From positions 1 to 56,092 of the forward strand of contig NZ_VUAZ01000057.1 of the NCBI RefSeq assembly GCF_009296165.1: a stretch of DNA of 56,092 nt, written 5' to 3'. This document shows, in pieces, positions 34,429-43,002 of this stretch; position 1 is the stretch's first letter; each line of letters begins with the position of its first letter. A program made the position numbers and the translations under genes. Origin of the DNA: Pseudomonas kitaguniensis. Lineage in GTDB: Bacteria > Pseudomonadota > Gammaproteobacteria > Pseudomonadales > Pseudomonadaceae. The notes beneath the pieces were generated by a model. The model did not search any database and was not told the origin of the DNA. It worked only from the letters and a program-made list of their open reading frames with translations.

Positions 34429-34587
34429 TTCGTTTCGGTGTGGCGCGCATTCTACGGAGCGACCCAAGCTCTGGCAAGCACTTTCTTAAATCTTTTTTTT
34501 CAGCCCTTCCAATGGCTTAGGCAGGGTTGGCCTCAGGCGTTATCAAGAGAATAATGCCCCCCTTTGTATAAAGGAGAGACTCACCCC

Positions 34588-35508
34588 ATGTGGTTCAAGA
34601 ACCTGCTTATCTATCGCCTGACCCAAGATCTGCCTGTTGATGCCGAGGCGTTGGAAGCGGCAATGGCCACCAAACTGGCGCGCCCTTGTGCCAGCCAGGA
34701 GTTGACCACTTACGGTTTTGTCGCGCCTTTTGGTAAAGGTGAAGACGCTCCCCTGGTTCACGTCAGCGGTGACTTCCTGCTGATCGCCGCGCGCAAGGAA
34801 GAACGCATTCTGCCGGGCAGCGTGGTGCGAGACGCACTGAAAGAGAAAATCGAAGAGATCGAGGCCGAGCAAATGCGCAAGGTCTATAAGAAGGAGCGTG
34901 ACCAGATCAAGGATGAAATCATCCAGGCCTTCCTGCCGCGCGCGTTTATTCGTCGTTCCTCGACCTTCGCCGCCATTGCGCCGAAACAAGGCTTGATCCT
35001 GGTCAACTCGGCAAGCCCAAAGCGCGCCGAAGACCTGCTGTCGACGCTGCGTGAAGTGATCGGCACCCTGCCGGTACGCCCACTCACGGTGAAAACCGCA
35101 CCTACCGCAATCATGACCGACTGGGTCACCACCCAGAAACCCGCCGATGACTTTTTCGTCCTCGACGAGTGCGAACTGCGCGACACCCACGAAGATGGCG
35201 GCATCGTGCGCTGCAAACGCCAGGACCTGACCGGCGAAGAAATCCAGCTGCACCTGACCACCGGCAAAGTCGTGACGCAATTGTCGCTGGCCTGGCAGGA
35301 CAAGCTGTCCTTCATGCTCGACGACAAAATGACCGTCAAGCGCCTGAAGTTCGAAGACCTGCTGCAAGACCAGGCGGAACAGGACGGCGGTGAAGAAGCG
35401 CTGGGCCAACTGGACGCGAGCTTTACCCTGATGATGCTGACGTTCGGCGAGTTCCTGCCGGCATTGATCGAAGCACTGGGCGGCGAAGAAACCCCGCAAG
35501 GCATCTAA
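34588..35508 (+). CDS. rdgC: Recombination-associated protein RdgC
   Basis: A 306-residue nucleoid-associated DNA-binding protein that forms a ring dimer around DNA and restrains Rec[13 protein letters not shown] at the N-terminus, [37 protein letters not shown] and a C-terminal [21 protein letters not shown] are family hallmarks; length matches E. coli RdgC (303). The start at 34588 has AAAGGAGAG 9 nt upstream. It is monocistronic. Confidence 0.93.
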   Translation: MWFKNLLIYRLTQDLPVDAEALEAAMATKLARPCASQELTTYGFVAPFGKGEDAPLVHVSGDFLLIAARKEERILPGSVVRDALKEKIEEIEAEQMRKVYKKERDQIKDEIIQAFLPRAFIRRSSTFAAIAPKQGLILVNSASPKRAEDLLSTLREVIGTLPVRPLTVKTAPTAIMTDWVTTQKPADDFFVLDECELRDTHEDGGIVRCKRQDLTGEEIQLHLTTGKVVTQLSLAWQDKLSFMLDDKMTVKRLKFEDLLQDQAEQDGGEEALGQLDASFTLMMLTFGEFLPALIEALGGEETPQGI

Positions 35509-35526
35509 GCCATGTGACGCTCAACA

Positions 35527-35549
35527 GGTGGGAGCAGCTTGCTCCCACC
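35527..35549. repeat. Single REP-type hairpin
   Basis: GGTGGGAGCA-GCT-TGCTCCCACC is a perfect 10-bp stem with a 3-nt loop, located 19 bp past the rdgC stop. It has no T-run, so it is a REP singlet rather than a terminator. Confidence 0.6.
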
Positions 35550-35591
35550 GTTGATTGGGTTTGCAACTTAACCAATAACAAGGACATCCCC

Positions 35592-36557
35592 ATGCGCGCA
35601 CTCGCCGCCCTGAGCCGCTTCGTCGGCAATACCTTCGCCTACTGGGTGTTGATTTTCGCGGTGCTGGCCTTCCTCGAACCCGGCTGGTTCAGTGGCCTCA
35701 AAAGCGCCATCGTGCCACTGCTGGGTTTGGTGATGTTCGGCATGGGGCTGACCCTCAAACTTGAAGACTTCGCCGAGGTCGCCCGCCACCCCTGGCGCGT
35801 GGCCCTCGGCGTGGTCGCGCATTTTGTGATCATGCCGGGCGTGGCCTGGCTGCTCTGCCAAGCCTTCCACCTGCCGCCGGAAATTGCCGTCGGCGTGATC
35901 CTGGTCGGCTGCTGCCCAAGCGGCACTTCCTCCAACGTGATGACCTGGCTCGCGCGTGGCGACCTCGCGCTGTCGGTGGCCATCGCCGCCGTGACTACTT
36001 TGCTCGCCCCGCTGCTGACGCCGGCATTGATTTGGCTGCTCGCGTCGGCCTGGCTGCCGGTGTCGTTCCTGGACCTGTTCTGGTCGATCCTGCAAGTGGT
36101 GCTGCTGCCGATCGTGCTCGGCGTGGCGGCGCAACGCGTGCTCGGCGCGCGGGTGCGCCATGCCGTGGACGTGCTACCGCTGGTATCGGTGGTGAGCATC
36201 GTGATTATCGTTGCGGCGGTGGTTGCCGCCAGCCAGGCGAAGATTGCCGAGTCTGGCCTGCTGATCATGGCCGTGGTGATACTGCACAACAGCTTCGGCT
36301 ACCTGCTGGGCTACTTCACCGGCCGCGTGTTCAAGCTGCCATTGGCGCAGCGCAAGTCGCTGGCGCTGGAAGTTGGCATGCAGAACTCCGGGCTGGGCGC
36401 CGCGTTGGCCAGCGCGCACTTTTCGCCGTTAGCGGCGGTGCCGAGTGCGCTGTTCAGCGTTTGGCACAATATTTCCGGCGCCTTGCTGTCGACTTATTTC
36501 CGCCGCATGAGCGAAAAACAAGACCGCCGCGTTTTGCAGAACACGCCTGAAACTTGA
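35592..36557 (+). CDS. Bile acid:sodium symporter (BASS) family protein
   Basis: A 321-residue inner membrane protein with nine to ten helices. Typical BASS segments are visible: LVMFGMGLTLKLEDFAEVARHPW, GVILVGCCPSGTSSNVMTWLARGDLALSVAIAAVTTL and ALEVGMQNSGLGAALASAHFSPLAAVPSALFSVWHNISGALL. Bacterial members import organic acids such as pantothenate or pyruvate with sodium; the substrate here is unknown. The start MRALAALSR at 35592 follows AAGGACATCCCC. Confidence 0.85.
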   Translation: MRALAALSRFVGNTFAYWVLIFAVLAFLEPGWFSGLKSAIVPLLGLVMFGMGLTLKLEDFAEVARHPWRVALGVVAHFVIMPGVAWLLCQAFHLPPEIAVGVILVGCCPSGTSSNVMTWLARGDLALSVAIAAVTTLLAPLLTPALIWLLASAWLPVSFLDLFWSILQVVLLPIVLGVAAQRVLGARVRHAVDVLPLVSVVSIVIIVAAVVAASQAKIAESGLLIMAVVILHNSFGYLLGYFTGRVFKLPLAQRKSLALEVGMQNSGLGAALASAHFSPLAAVPSALFSVWHNISGALLSTYFRRMSEKQDRRVLQNTPET

Positions 36558-36590
36558 TCGTTTGATCAATAGTCGGCACTCTACCGAGCG

Positions 36591-36642
36591 TCGCGGGGAC
36601 GACCCCGCGATGCTCTAAACCGTTTATTCAGGGGACGACCCC
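36591..36642 (+). ncRNA. Guanidine-II (mini-ykkC) riboswitch
   Basis: Two short hairpins with identical ACGA loops: TCGCGGGG-ACGA-CCCCGCGA (36591-36610) and GGGG-ACGA-CCCC (36631-36642), 20 nt apart. Paired stem-loops with ACGR loops define the guanidine-II class. The sequence between the second hairpin and the ribosome binding site (ACCTATCGATAGGAGGT, 36643-36659) is self-complementary and can hide AGGAGG, so ligand binding would free translation. The gene controlled is gdx/sugE, a known target. Confidence 0.92.
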
Positions 36643-36663
36643 ACCTATCGATAGGAGGTCATC

Positions 36664-36978
36664 ATGTCCTGGATCATTCTGTTTTTTGCCGGGTTGTTTG
36701 AAGTCGGCTGGGCCGTTGGCTTGAAGTACAGCGACGGTTTCAGCAAACCACTGCCCACCGCCCTGACAATTGCCGCAATGGCCATCAGCCTCGGCCTGTT
36801 GGGGCTGGCCATGAAGGAACTGCCGCTGGGCACCGCCTATGCCATCTGGACCGGCGTGGGTGCCGTGGGCACCGTGATCGCCGGGATTATCCTGTTTGGC
36901 GAATCCATGGCGTTGTTTCGGTTGGCGAGTGTGGCGTTGATTATTTGCGGGCTTATCGGGCTCAAGATCAGCGCCTAG
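36664..36978 (+). CDS. gdx: SMR-family guanidinium exporter Gdx/SugE
   Basis: A 104-residue small multidrug resistance protein with four helices. The conserved Glu of the first helix is Glu13 in [14 protein letters not shown], and KSDGF..P and [15 protein letters not shown] are SugE/Gdx marks. It works as an antiparallel dimer, exporting guanidinium in exchange for protons. Regulation by the guanidine-II riboswitch directly upstream supports Gdx over QAC-exporting EmrE. Ribosome binding site AGGAGG is 5 nt before the ATG. Confidence 0.92.
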   Translation: MSWIILFFAGLFEVGWAVGLKYSDGFSKPLPTALTIAAMAISLGLLGLAMKELPLGTAYAIWTGVGAVGTVIAGIILFGESMALFRLASVALIICGLIGLKISA

Positions 36979-36990
36979 GCCACTGCCGTC

Positions 36991-37062
36991 ATCGGGAGCA
37001 AGCCCCCTCCCACATTTTGAATGTATTCACACATCAAAAGTGGGAGGGGGCTTGCTCCCGAT
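36991..37062. repeat. REP doublet (REPIN-like), GGGGGCTTGCTCCC class
   Basis: ATCGGGAGCAAGCCCCCTCCCACATTTTGA and its near-perfect mirror (positions 37034-37062) flank a 13-bp spacer. It separates gdx from the convergent MFS-acyltransferase gene and is the same class as the doublet at 23678-23764. Confidence 0.88.
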
Positions 37063-37086
37063 GAGGCCCTGCCAGCCTGCAAAAAA

Positions 37087-38961
37087 CTACCTGACACTCC
37101 CGCGCAAGGCCCCTACCCTTTCCTGCAAGTGCGCAGGCGTCGCTGCCTCTGGCCCAACCGGTTCACCCGCCACCAACGTGACGTGAGACCAGATACGACG
37201 AAACACGCCCTTGTTCGGATCGCGGCTGAAAAAACTGCCCCACAACCCTTGCAACGCCAGCGGAATCACCGGCACCGGCGTTTCTTCCAGAATGCGCGTC
37301 ACGCCAGCGCGAAACTCATTCATCTCGCCATTCGTGGTCAACTTGCCTTCCGGGAAGATGCACACCAACTCGCCGTCTTTCAGGTACTGGGCGATTCGCG
37401 TGAAGGCCTTTTCGTAGATCTGAATATCTTCGTGACGCCCGGCAATCGGAACCGCGCCAGCCGTGCGGAAGATAAAGTTGAGCACCGGCAAATTGTAGAT
37501 TTTGTAATACGTGACAAAACGAATCGGCCGCCGCACCGCGCCGCCAATCAACAGCGCATCCACAAACGACACGTGGTTGCACACCAGCAACGCCGCGCCG
37601 TCATCCGGAATCAGCGCCAAATTGCGATGCTCCACGCGGTACATGGAATGGCTGAGCAGCCAGATCATGAAGCGCATGCTGAACTCGGGGACGATCTTGA
37701 AGATGTAGGTATTCACCGCGATGTTGAGCAGCGACACCACCAGGAACAGCTCGGGAATCGACAGCTTGGCCACGCTCAGCAGCAAGATCGTCACGATGGC
37801 CGACACCACCATGAACAGCGCGTTGAGAATGTTGTTGGCGGCGATCACGCGGGCACGCTCGTTCTCGGCGGTGCGCGACTGGATCAGCGCGTACAGCGGC
37901 ACAATGTAGAAGCCGCCAAACACGCCCAAACCAAGAATATCGAATAACACCCACCAGGCCTCGCCGTAGCCGAGTACCGCGAGCCAGTCGTTAGCCTGCA
38001 CATTCTGTGGGAAGCCGCCGGAGTGCCACCACAGCAACAGGCCAAACACGGTCAGGCCAAACGAGCCGAACGGCACCAGGCCGATTTCCACTTTGCGACC
38101 GGAGAGCTTTTCGCACAGCATCGAGCCCAGCGCGATGCCCACCGAGAACACCGTGAGGATCAGCGTCACCACGGTTTCGTCGCCGTACAACCACTCCTTG
38201 GCGTACGCCGGGATCTGCGTGAGGTAGATCGCGCCAACGAACCAGAACCACGAGTTGCCGACAATCGAGCGCGACACGGCGGGCGTCTGCCCAAGGCCCA
38301 TGCGCAAAGTGGCCCAGGATTCGCTGAAAATATTCCAGTTGATACGCAGTTGCGGCGTCGACGCCGCCGCGCGTGGAATACTGCGGCTGGCCACATAACC
38401 CAACACCGCCACGCCGACAATCGCAACCGCCACCACCGGCGCGTAATCGGTGGTCGACATCATGATGCCGGCGCCAATGGTGCCGGCCAGAATCGCCAAA
38501 AACGTGCCCATCTCGACCAGGCCGTTGCCGCCCACCAGCTCATCGTCGTGCAGCGCCTGCGGCATGATCGAGTATTTCACCGGGCCGAACAGCGCCGAGT
38601 GAGTGCCCATGGCGAACAACGCCAGCAGCATCAATTCCAGATGATTGAACAGGAAGCCTGCGGCGCCCACGCTCATGATCACGATCTCACCGACCTTGAT
38701 CGCGCGGATCAACGCGTCCTTGTTGAATTTCTCGCCGAATTGCCCGGCCAGCGCCGAGAACAGAAAGAACGGCAGGATAAACAGCAAGGCGCACAGGTTG
38801 ACCCAGATCGAGCGATCGCCGTCGATGGTGAGCTTGTACAGAATCGCGAGGATCAGCGATTGTTTGAAGATGTTGTCGTTGAAGGCGCCGAGCAATTGGG
38901 TGATGAAAAACGGCAGGAAGCGCCGTGTACGCAGCAAGGTAAATTGCGAGGGGTGGCTCAT
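37087..38961 (-). CDS. MFS transporter-acyltransferase (PlsC) fusion
   Basis: A 624-residue fusion. Residues 1-415 form a 12-helix MFS module of the LplT lysophospholipid-flippase type (RTRRFLPFFITQLLGAFNDNIFKQ is its typical start). Residues 430-620 form a 1-acylglycerol-3-phosphate acyltransferase domain with NHVSFVD (H-x4-D) and FPEGKLTTNGEM (FPEG). The logical role is to flip lysophospholipid inward and re-acylate it, as split LplT-Aas does in E. coli. Unlike Aas, no acyl-ACP synthetase domain is present, so it must use acyl-CoA or acyl-ACP from elsewhere. AGGA lies before the ATG at 38961. Confidence 0.87.
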   Translation of the reverse strand: MSHPSQFTLLRTRRFLPFFITQLLGAFNDNIFKQSLILAILYKLTIDGDRSIWVNLCALLFILPFFLFSALAGQFGEKFNKDALIRAIKVGEIVIMSVGAAGFLFNHLELMLLALFAMGTHSALFGPVKYSIMPQALHDDELVGGNGLVEMGTFLAILAGTIGAGIMMSTTDYAPVVAVAIVGVAVLGYVASRSIPRAAASTPQLRINWNIFSESWATLRMGLGQTPAVSRSIVGNSWFWFVGAIYLTQIPAYAKEWLYGDETVVTLILTVFSVGIALGSMLCEKLSGRKVEIGLVPFGSFGLTVFGLLLWWHSGGFPQNVQANDWLAVLGYGEAWWVLFDILGLGVFGGFYIVPLYALIQSRTAENERARVIAANNILNALFMVVSAIVTILLLSVAKLSIPELFLVVSLLNIAVNTYIFKIVPEFSMRFMIWLLSHSMYRVEHRNLALIPDDGAALLVCNHVSFVDALLIGGAVRRPIRFVTYYKIYNLPVLNFIFRTAGAVPIAGRHEDIQIYEKAFTRIAQYLKDGELVCIFPEGKLTTNGEMNEFRAGVTRILEETPVPVIPLALQGLWGSFFSRDPNKGVFRRIWSHVTLVAGEPVGPEAATPAHLQERVGALRGSVR

Positions 38962-39043
38962 CGTCCGTGTTCCTGGGTGGCCCGAGACTGTTATTGCCTT
39001 TAGGCTGTTATAGAAAGTCAGCCGCGACTTTACCTAATCCCGC

Positions 39044-40192
39044 TTACTTATTCCCTAGTCCTGCAATACAAGGCGATACAAAAAGCTCGCCTTTGTACGC
39101 ACCCTGCACGGTGCGCGTAGCAACGATCAGCCACATCAGCGCCAACACCACCACCAGCCCACTGCCCAACAGGCTGAAGAAACTCAGGTGCAACACGCTC
39201 GCGAGCTTTAACGTGGCCAACGCGTAAACCCCCAAAGGGAAGGTAAAACCCCACCAGCCCAAGTTAAACGGAATACCGCCGCGCAGGTAACGCAGGGTGA
39301 TCAATACCGCGATCAGCATCCACCACAAGCCGAAGCCCCACAGGGCGATGCCCACCACCAGCCCCAGGCCATTGGCAATTTCACCCACGCCGGGCAAGCC
39401 GTTGGCGGCAAAGATTGCCGGTGCGTCGCCACCCAGCAGCAACATGCCCAGCGCGCCGGTGCCGATAGGCCCCAAGGCCAGCCAGCTCGACGCGGCCATG
39501 TTGGCGTGCGGCAGTTTATGCAAGGCCATGCGCAGCATCAGAATGGTCAGGATGCTGAACGCCACCGGCAGCGAAAACGCCCACAGCACGTAGCTGGTCA
39601 CCAGCATGACCAGTTGCGAATGGGCGTCGGCCAGGTGTGGCGCGAGCAGGCCACCGCTGGCAGCGGCGACTTCAGCGGCGACCACCGGCAGCAACCACAC
39701 GGCGGTCATCTGGTCGATGCTGTGCGCCTGGCGGGTGAACATCATGAACGGTATCAGCACACCGCAAGCCATGGCCATCGCCACATCCAGCCACCATAAA
39801 ACTTCAGCCAACGGCAGCACATCACTGCCCCAACGCGGCAGACCAAACACCAGCAAGCCGTTAAGAATTGTCGCCAGACCCATGGGGATCGTGCCGAAAA
39901 ACATCGACACCGTGGAATGGCCGAAAATGCGTCGCGCCTCGTCGAAGAACATCACCCAACGCGCGGCATACAGCACACTGAACAACACAAACAGGCCGAG
40001 GGCGAGCAGCCACAACCCTTCGGCAATGGCGTGCACACCGGGCAGACGGTTCGGCAACTGCGCCAGGGCCAGCGCCAGCACGCCGGTGCCCATGGTCGCG
40101 GCAAACCAGTTGGGGGTGAACTGGCGAATCACTTCCCGCGGACGGGTCAGGTGACTGAAGGGTTTGTAACTGATGCTGTTGATACAGGTCAT
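39044..40192 (-). CDS. TDT-family (TehA/Ssu1/SLAC1-like) exporter
   Basis: A 382-residue inner membrane protein with ten helices. The TDT marks are FTPNWFAATMGTGVLALAL at the start, FFGTIPMGLATILNG, and WWGFTFPLGVYALATLKLA near the end. Members move sulfite, C4-dicarboxylates or anions, and Ssu1-type branches export sulfite; the sulfite role would fit the sulfur-scavenging theme but is only inference. GAGGA is 5 nt upstream of the ATG at 40192. Monocistronic. Confidence 0.83.
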   Translation of the reverse strand: MTCINSISYKPFSHLTRPREVIRQFTPNWFAATMGTGVLALALAQLPNRLPGVHAIAEGLWLLALGLFVLFSVLYAARWVMFFDEARRIFGHSTVSMFFGTIPMGLATILNGLLVFGLPRWGSDVLPLAEVLWWLDVAMAMACGVLIPFMMFTRQAHSIDQMTAVWLLPVVAAEVAAASGGLLAPHLADAHSQLVMLVTSYVLWAFSLPVAFSILTILMLRMALHKLPHANMAASSWLALGPIGTGALGMLLLGGDAPAIFAANGLPGVGEIANGLGLVVGIALWGFGLWWMLIAVLITLRYLRGGIPFNLGWWGFTFPLGVYALATLKLASVLHLSFFSLLGSGLVVVLALMWLIVATRTVQGAYKGELFVSPCIAGLGNK

Positions 40193-40306
40193 GATGACGA
40201 TCCTCTTCCTCGCATGAGGTTGGGAGCATCATAGAACCCGATCGAATATCTATATAACGGGTAATATCTCTAACTGTTATCTACTTTACCAATATACAAA
40301 CAGTGG

Positions 40307-41493
40307 CTACACCGCCGCCCTGCTCCGCGTCGAACCTTGCCGCAGTAAACCGGCCAGGGCTGCGAGCGCCAGCACGATCAGCACGGCGCCAAAAGCATCG
40401 GTCGTGACAATAAGGCCAAACACCCGGCTGAGGTTCCCGGCCAGCAGCGCCGGCAAGCAGAACGCCAAGTAGCTGAACACATAAAACGCCGACATCAAAC
40501 CTGCCCGCTCATGCGGCAACGCCAGCCCCACGATGCTGCGAATACTGCCCATGAAGCCGCCGCCGAAACCCAAACCGGCGATCACACTGGCGACAAAGAA
40601 CAGCCACAGGCTGGCACTTTGTACGGCAACCAACAACAACGCCACGCCTGCGGCCAACAGGACGGCCGACAGGCGCATAACCTTGTCTGCCGGGCGGTCG
40701 CGGAGGCTGTAGATCATCACCGCGCCACTCAAGGTCACGACCGCTACCAGCCCGCCGCCGATCAGGTGCGAGGTCGAACCGGTGGCCGCCCGCACCAGCG
40801 AAGGCGCCAGCGATGAAAAAAACCCGCCCAGCGCCCACACCGCTACATTCAACGGCATCGCCAACCACAATGCACGCCGTGCTTGCGCGGGCACATGCAG
40901 GGTCGGCGCCAGCGACTTCAAGGCACCCGGTATACGGCTGACGGTTTCCGGCAGGCGAAACATATAGAGCATTTGCAGCAGCATCAACCCGAGCATCGTC
41001 AAGTAGATCAATTGAGTCGCCTTGGCGCGAATTCCACCAGCAATCCGCTGCCAAGGCCGCCACTGGCCATGCCCAACAACGGCGCCAGGCTATTGAGCAT
41101 CGGGCCGCGCAGGCGGTCGGTGTCGAGCAAGGTCGCACTCAGCACCGCCGTGGCCATGCCTGTCGCGAAACCTTGCAGGGCGCGCGCGGCAATCAGGCAG
41201 GCGCTGCTGTCGGCATTGATAAACAGCAACATCGCCAGCATATTCAGGAGCAAAGCGGCGAAAATCACCGGCTTGCGCCCCACGTAATCCGACAGCGAAC
41301 CCACGGTCAACAGCGCGGCCAGCAAGCTCACGGCATACACGCCAAAGATCACCGTCAGCATCGCCGCCGAAAACTGCAGGTGGTCCTGATACACCTGATA
41401 CAGCGGCGTCGGCGCACTGGACGCGGCGAGGAAGGTCAACACCGTGATCACCAGAAATGCCAGATTGGAACGTTGAGACGCTACGCTAGACAT
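40307..41493 (-). pseudogene. MFS transporter broken by a 1-bp frameshift
   Basis: Two consecutive reading frames on the minus strand form one MFS protein. The first (41493-41008) covers helices 1-5 and ends ...LLVEFAPRRLN. The second (41011-40307, from an internal TTG) covers helices 6-12, starting IYLTMLGLMLLQMLYMF. At the junction (about 41020-41030) the expected reading is ...EFAP-K-ATQLIYL..., recovered by adding one base, so a single deletion splits the gene. GGAG lies 7 nt before the ATG at 41493. A divergent TetR regulator lies next door, as expected for an efflux pump. The pump would be non-functional unless the shift is a sequencing error. Confidence 0.8.
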
Positions 41494-41499
41494 GCACAC

Positions 41500-41584
41500 A
41501 CTCCACTAAAGCTAATATTTTGCTTTTACGCAGTGTGCTACCGGCGAGCGCTTAAAGCAAATTCTTTGTGTTAAGGTTTTAGGC
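41500..41584. promoter_or_regulatory. MFS/TetR divergent intergenic region with candidate operators
   Basis: ATTTTGCTTTTA (41516-41527) and TTAAAGCAAAT (41552-41562) are near-complementary arms, each containing AAAGC/GCTTT. They lie between the divergent starts and are plausible binding sites for the TetR regulator. Confidence 0.42.
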
Positions 41585-42130
41585 ATGGCGATTAAAGAAG
41601 GCCTCCGCCCGGGGGGCCGTAGTGCCCGGGTTCAAGAATCAGTCCACAGCGCGACGCGCGAATTACTGGAAGCCTGCGAGCGTTCCAGCGTCACCGTGCC
41701 GATGATTGCTGCGCGCGCAGGCGTCACACCGTCGACCATCTACCGGCGCTGGGGCGACCTTTCCGCCCTGCTCGCCGATGTGGCCCTGCAACGTTTGCGC
41801 CCGGACAGTGAGCCGGCCAACACCGGCAGCTTGCACGGTGATTTGCGCGCCTGGGCGGAGCAGTATCTGGATGAGATGAATTCGGAGCCGGGTCGCAACA
41901 TGATGCGCGATGTGCAACGCAGCCAGACGCCCGGCTATTGCGTGAGCATTTTGAGTGGGCAGTTACAGACGATTGTTGATCGTTACCCGCACGCTACGCC
42001 GCCACCGCCGAGCGTGGACCACTTGATCAATCTGCTCGCGGCGCCGACGGTGTTTCGTATTTTGTTTTCGACGGTGCCACTGAAGGTTGAGGAGCTGGAC
42101 GTGCTGATTGAGTTGGCGCTTGGGGGCTGA
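41585..42130 (+). CDS. TetR-family regulator of the divergent MFS gene
   Basis: A 181-residue protein. The N-terminal HTH (about 15-65) reads ARVQESVHSATRELLEACERSSVTVPMIAARAGVTPSTIYRRWGDLSALLADVAL, with the recognition helix TPSTIYRRWGD. The C-terminal ligand domain (about 75-180) resembles the TetR_C33-like type. It presumably represses the divergent MFS pump and itself. The inducer is unknown. Confidence 0.84.
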   Translation: MAIKEGLRPGGRSARVQESVHSATRELLEACERSSVTVPMIAARAGVTPSTIYRRWGDLSALLADVALQRLRPDSEPANTGSLHGDLRAWAEQYLDEMNSEPGRNMMRDVQRSQTPGYCVSILSGQLQTIVDRYPHATPPPPSVDHLINLLAAPTVFRILFSTVPLKVEELDVLIELALGG

Positions 42131-42170
42131 AGGTGCGTATTCGTTATTTGGGTAACGGATATGTACCCCA

Positions 42171-42201
42171 AAAAAAAACGCCTCATAAAGAGGCCGTTTT
42201 T
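42171..42201. terminator. Bidirectional terminator between TetR and ABC-2 genes
   Basis: AACG-CCTC-ATAAA-GAGG-C-CGTT with a single bulged C, A9 before and T5 after. It can stop the plus-strand TetR transcript and the minus-strand ABC transcript, which converge here. Confidence 0.75.
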
Positions 42202-42222
42202 CACATCAGCACACACGACTGA

Positions 42223-43002
42223 TTAAGTGCGCATCCCGCGCCCACTCACCAGCAACCGCGCGCATCCCACATACAGCACCACGGTGGCCACGAGCATGAA
42301 CGTGATAGCCACGCTGATCTTGATATCCGACACACCCAAAATACCGTAGCGGAACGCGTTCACCATGTGCAACACCGGGTTGGCCAACGACACGGTCTGC
42401 CAGAACGGCGGCAACAAGGTGATCGAGTAAAACACCCCGCCCAAGTACGTCAGCGGCGTCAGCACAAACGTCGGGATGATCGAAATATCATCGAAGTTGC
42501 GCGCAAACACGGCGTTGATAAAACCCAGCAACGAAAAGATCGTCGCGGTCAGTACCACCACCAGAATCGTGACCCCAAGGTGATGCACTTGCAGGTGGGT
42601 GAAGAACAGCGACAGCAAGGTCACAATCACGCCGACCATCAAGCCACGCAGCACACCGCCCAATGTGTAGCCGATCAATATCGTGTGTGGCGATACCGGC
42701 GACACCATCAGCTCTTCAATCGAACGCTGAAATTTGCTGCCGAAGAAGCTGGAGACCACGTTGCCGTAGGAGTTGGTGATCACCGACATCATGATCAGGC
42801 CCGGCACGATGTACTCCATATAGGTGAAACCACCCATGTCGCCGATTTGGCGACCGATCAAGTTACCGAAGATCACAAAGTACAACACCATGGTGATCGC
42901 CGGCGGCAGCAACGTTTGCGGCCAGATCCGGGTAAAGCGTTTCACTTCGCGATAGACGATGGTTTGCAGCGCGACAAGGTTGGGTTGCAGTTCGGAATTC
43001 AT
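42223..43002 (-). CDS. ABC-2 type exporter permease (YadH-like)
   Basis: A 259-residue permease with six helices. YREVKRFTRIWPQTLLPPAITMVLYFVIFG at the start, the ABC-2 signature region FQRSIEELMVSPVSPHTILIGYTLGGVLRG, and PLTYLGGVFYSITLLPPFWQ fit the YadH/NodJ type. It pairs with the ATPase encoded upstream (overlap of 4 bp). The substrate is unknown. Confidence 0.86.
   Translation of the reverse strand: MNSELQPNLVALQTIVYREVKRFTRIWPQTLLPPAITMVLYFVIFGNLIGRQIGDMGGFTYMEYIVPGLIMMSVITNSYGNVVSSFFGSKFQRSIEELMVSPVSPHTILIGYTLGGVLRGLMVGVIVTLLSLFFTHLQVHHLGVTILVVVLTATIFSLLGFINAVFARNFDDISIIPTFVLTPLTYLGGVFYSITLLPPFWQTVSLANPVLHMVNAFRYGILGVSDIKISVAITFMLVATVVLYVGCARLLVSGRGMRT

Noticed and set aside
33876..34477. 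Two identical short frames (about 78 and 84 residues) over the tRNA pairs
   Set aside because: They are translations of tRNA-Asp and tRNA-Val sequence and repeat exactly because the tRNAs are duplicated.
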